This document shows, one piece after another, positions 20,126-20,653 of a stretch of 20,653 bases of DNA; position 1 is the stretch's first letter; every line of letters starts with the position of its first letter. Both the position numbers and the translations under genes were made by a program. The notes beneath the pieces were generated by a model that saw only the letters and a program-made list of their open reading frames with translations, did not search any database and had not been told where the DNA came from. The stretch comes from an uncultured Mycoplasmatota bacterium (GTDB taxonomy: Bacteria > Bacillota_I > Bacilli_A > RF39 > UBA660): positions 1 through 20,653 of the forward strand of contig CAOKUH010000009.1 of NCBI GenBank assembly GCA_948472605.1, given 5' to 3'.

Positions 20126-20509
20126 TGATTTTTAACATTTTTTTAACTATATTTATACGAATTATTAATTAATGATTATATCTTTATATTTTGGTTATTA
20201 TTCTTTAATCAAATTTTTATATCATATTTTGAATATTTGATAGAATAACATGTTGTTAAATTTCATGTACATTATCTCCATAAATAATATAATATCACAA
20301 ATTAATAGAAACTCCATCTTATGATGAAGTTATTATACATTTTCATCTAGGATCATTTATTAATCGCACCATCTGGAAGTGAAAAACATTTTCACCACTT
20401 TTAAGTAGCGATATAAATATCCTATATTTAAAATGGCAATTAGTATACTATTGTAGTATATTCAAAAATGTTTCAGCTATTTACTTCTATTTATCATTTC
20501 TAATATCTA
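20126..20509. other. Long AT-rich intergenic stretch
   Basis: No convincing gene or RNA is seen here. It holds copy 2 of the 110-bp repeat (20276-20385), followed on the minus strand by a short out-of-context frame (MKFNNMLFYQIFKI), and a small hairpin GTGAAAA-ACA-TTTTCAC at 20379-20395. The rest is simple AT-rich sequence. Confidence 0.5.
20276..20385. repeat. 110-bp imperfect direct repeat, copy 2
   Basis: Counterpart of 19427-19537. Here the minus-strand hairpin is 9 bp: AACTTCATC with GATGGAGTT, including one G-U pair. The promoter-like half is kept but no real gene follows it, so this copy seems orphaned. The two copies bracket the XRE gene at 19553-20065. Confidence 0.75.
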
Positions 20510-20653
20510 TTATTGTTCGCTATTAGGAATTATTTGTTCACATTCTCTGTATAGCAGCTTGTACCACTGCTTTGTTTGGGAGGCAATTATATATAAATAC
20601 AGCTTAGATAATGAATTATATTTTTCTACATCCAAATAAATTATAACATAAAA
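20510..20653 (-). CDS. Partial unknown gene running in from the right edge
   Basis: The minus strand is open for 47 codons from the window edge to TAA at 20510-20512, followed at once by a second stop (TAG). The encoded C-terminus reads like a real protein: LDVEKYNSLSKLYLYIIAS, then QTKQWYKLLYRECEQIIPNS. Codons such as GCC, TCC and CTG are richer in G and C than the surroundings. No family is recognised, and the start lies outside the window. Confidence 0.45.
   Translation of the reverse strand, partial: FYVIIYLDVEKYNSLSKLYLYIIASQTKQWYKLLYRECEQIIPNSEQ

Noticed and set aside
1..20653. CRISPR arrays, tRNA or rRNA genes
   Set aside because: No regularly spaced repeats, no tRNA-like T-loop with matching stems and no rRNA-like conserved sequence were seen.
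1..20653. Mycoplasma-type code with TGA as tryptophan
   Set aside because: TGA ends the permease and ATPase genes at positions matching operon overlaps and Shine-Dalgarno sites, and tryptophan is encoded by TGG throughout.

Overview
The window is AT-rich and uses the standard genetic code: several well-supported genes end in TGA, and tryptophan is TGG. Shine-Dalgarno sites are strong and the gene families are those of low-GC Bacillota, so a gut-type Bacilli or Clostridia is the best guess; the genus cannot be named from the sequence. Nearly all genes lie on the minus strand. The region is an accessory patchwork with many relics: a serine recombinase stub, a broken IS200/IS605 tnpA, an IS110 transposase tail, a split alpha/beta hydrolase, a tmrB-like gene with a stop codon, and a decayed operon copy.

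Layout. 1-860: an unrecognised + strand gene with its own promoter and terminator. 895-1760: recombinase fragment, IS200/IS605 remnant and a GC-richer structured stretch. 1789-9833 (minus): the main system. Its order of transcription is a membrane-anchored propeller-like protein, ABC ATPase, a double-length ABC-2 permease, an OmpR-type response regulator, a histidine kinase and a membrane-anchored accessory protein, followed by a separately promoted peptidoglycan amidase and a 52-aa membrane peptide. 9930-10457: an XRE regulator with membrane segments. 10542-11726: a split hydrolase and a flavodoxin-like gene. 11845-13062: IS110 tail abutting an orphan + strand gene. 13129-16472: ClpX-like AAA+ protein, a small protein with tandem consensus promoters, an Smr-domain protein and a PfkB-like kinase with an altered motif. 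16567-18825: decayed second copy of the main operon. 18886-20065: a tmrB-like pseudogene with a leader peptide and a second XRE membrane regulator. The right edge carries a partial gene.

The most interesting signal is regulatory. A GATAC-N6-GATAC direct repeat sits 9-10 bp upstream of a -10-like hexamer at three places: before the main operon, before its decayed copy, and before the amidase gene. This fits one response regulator activating both its own sensor/transporter operon and a wall amidase. The proposed model is an envelope-stress or antimicrobial-peptide response that combines sensing, an ABC transporter and wall remodelling. The substrate and signal cannot be read from the sequence.
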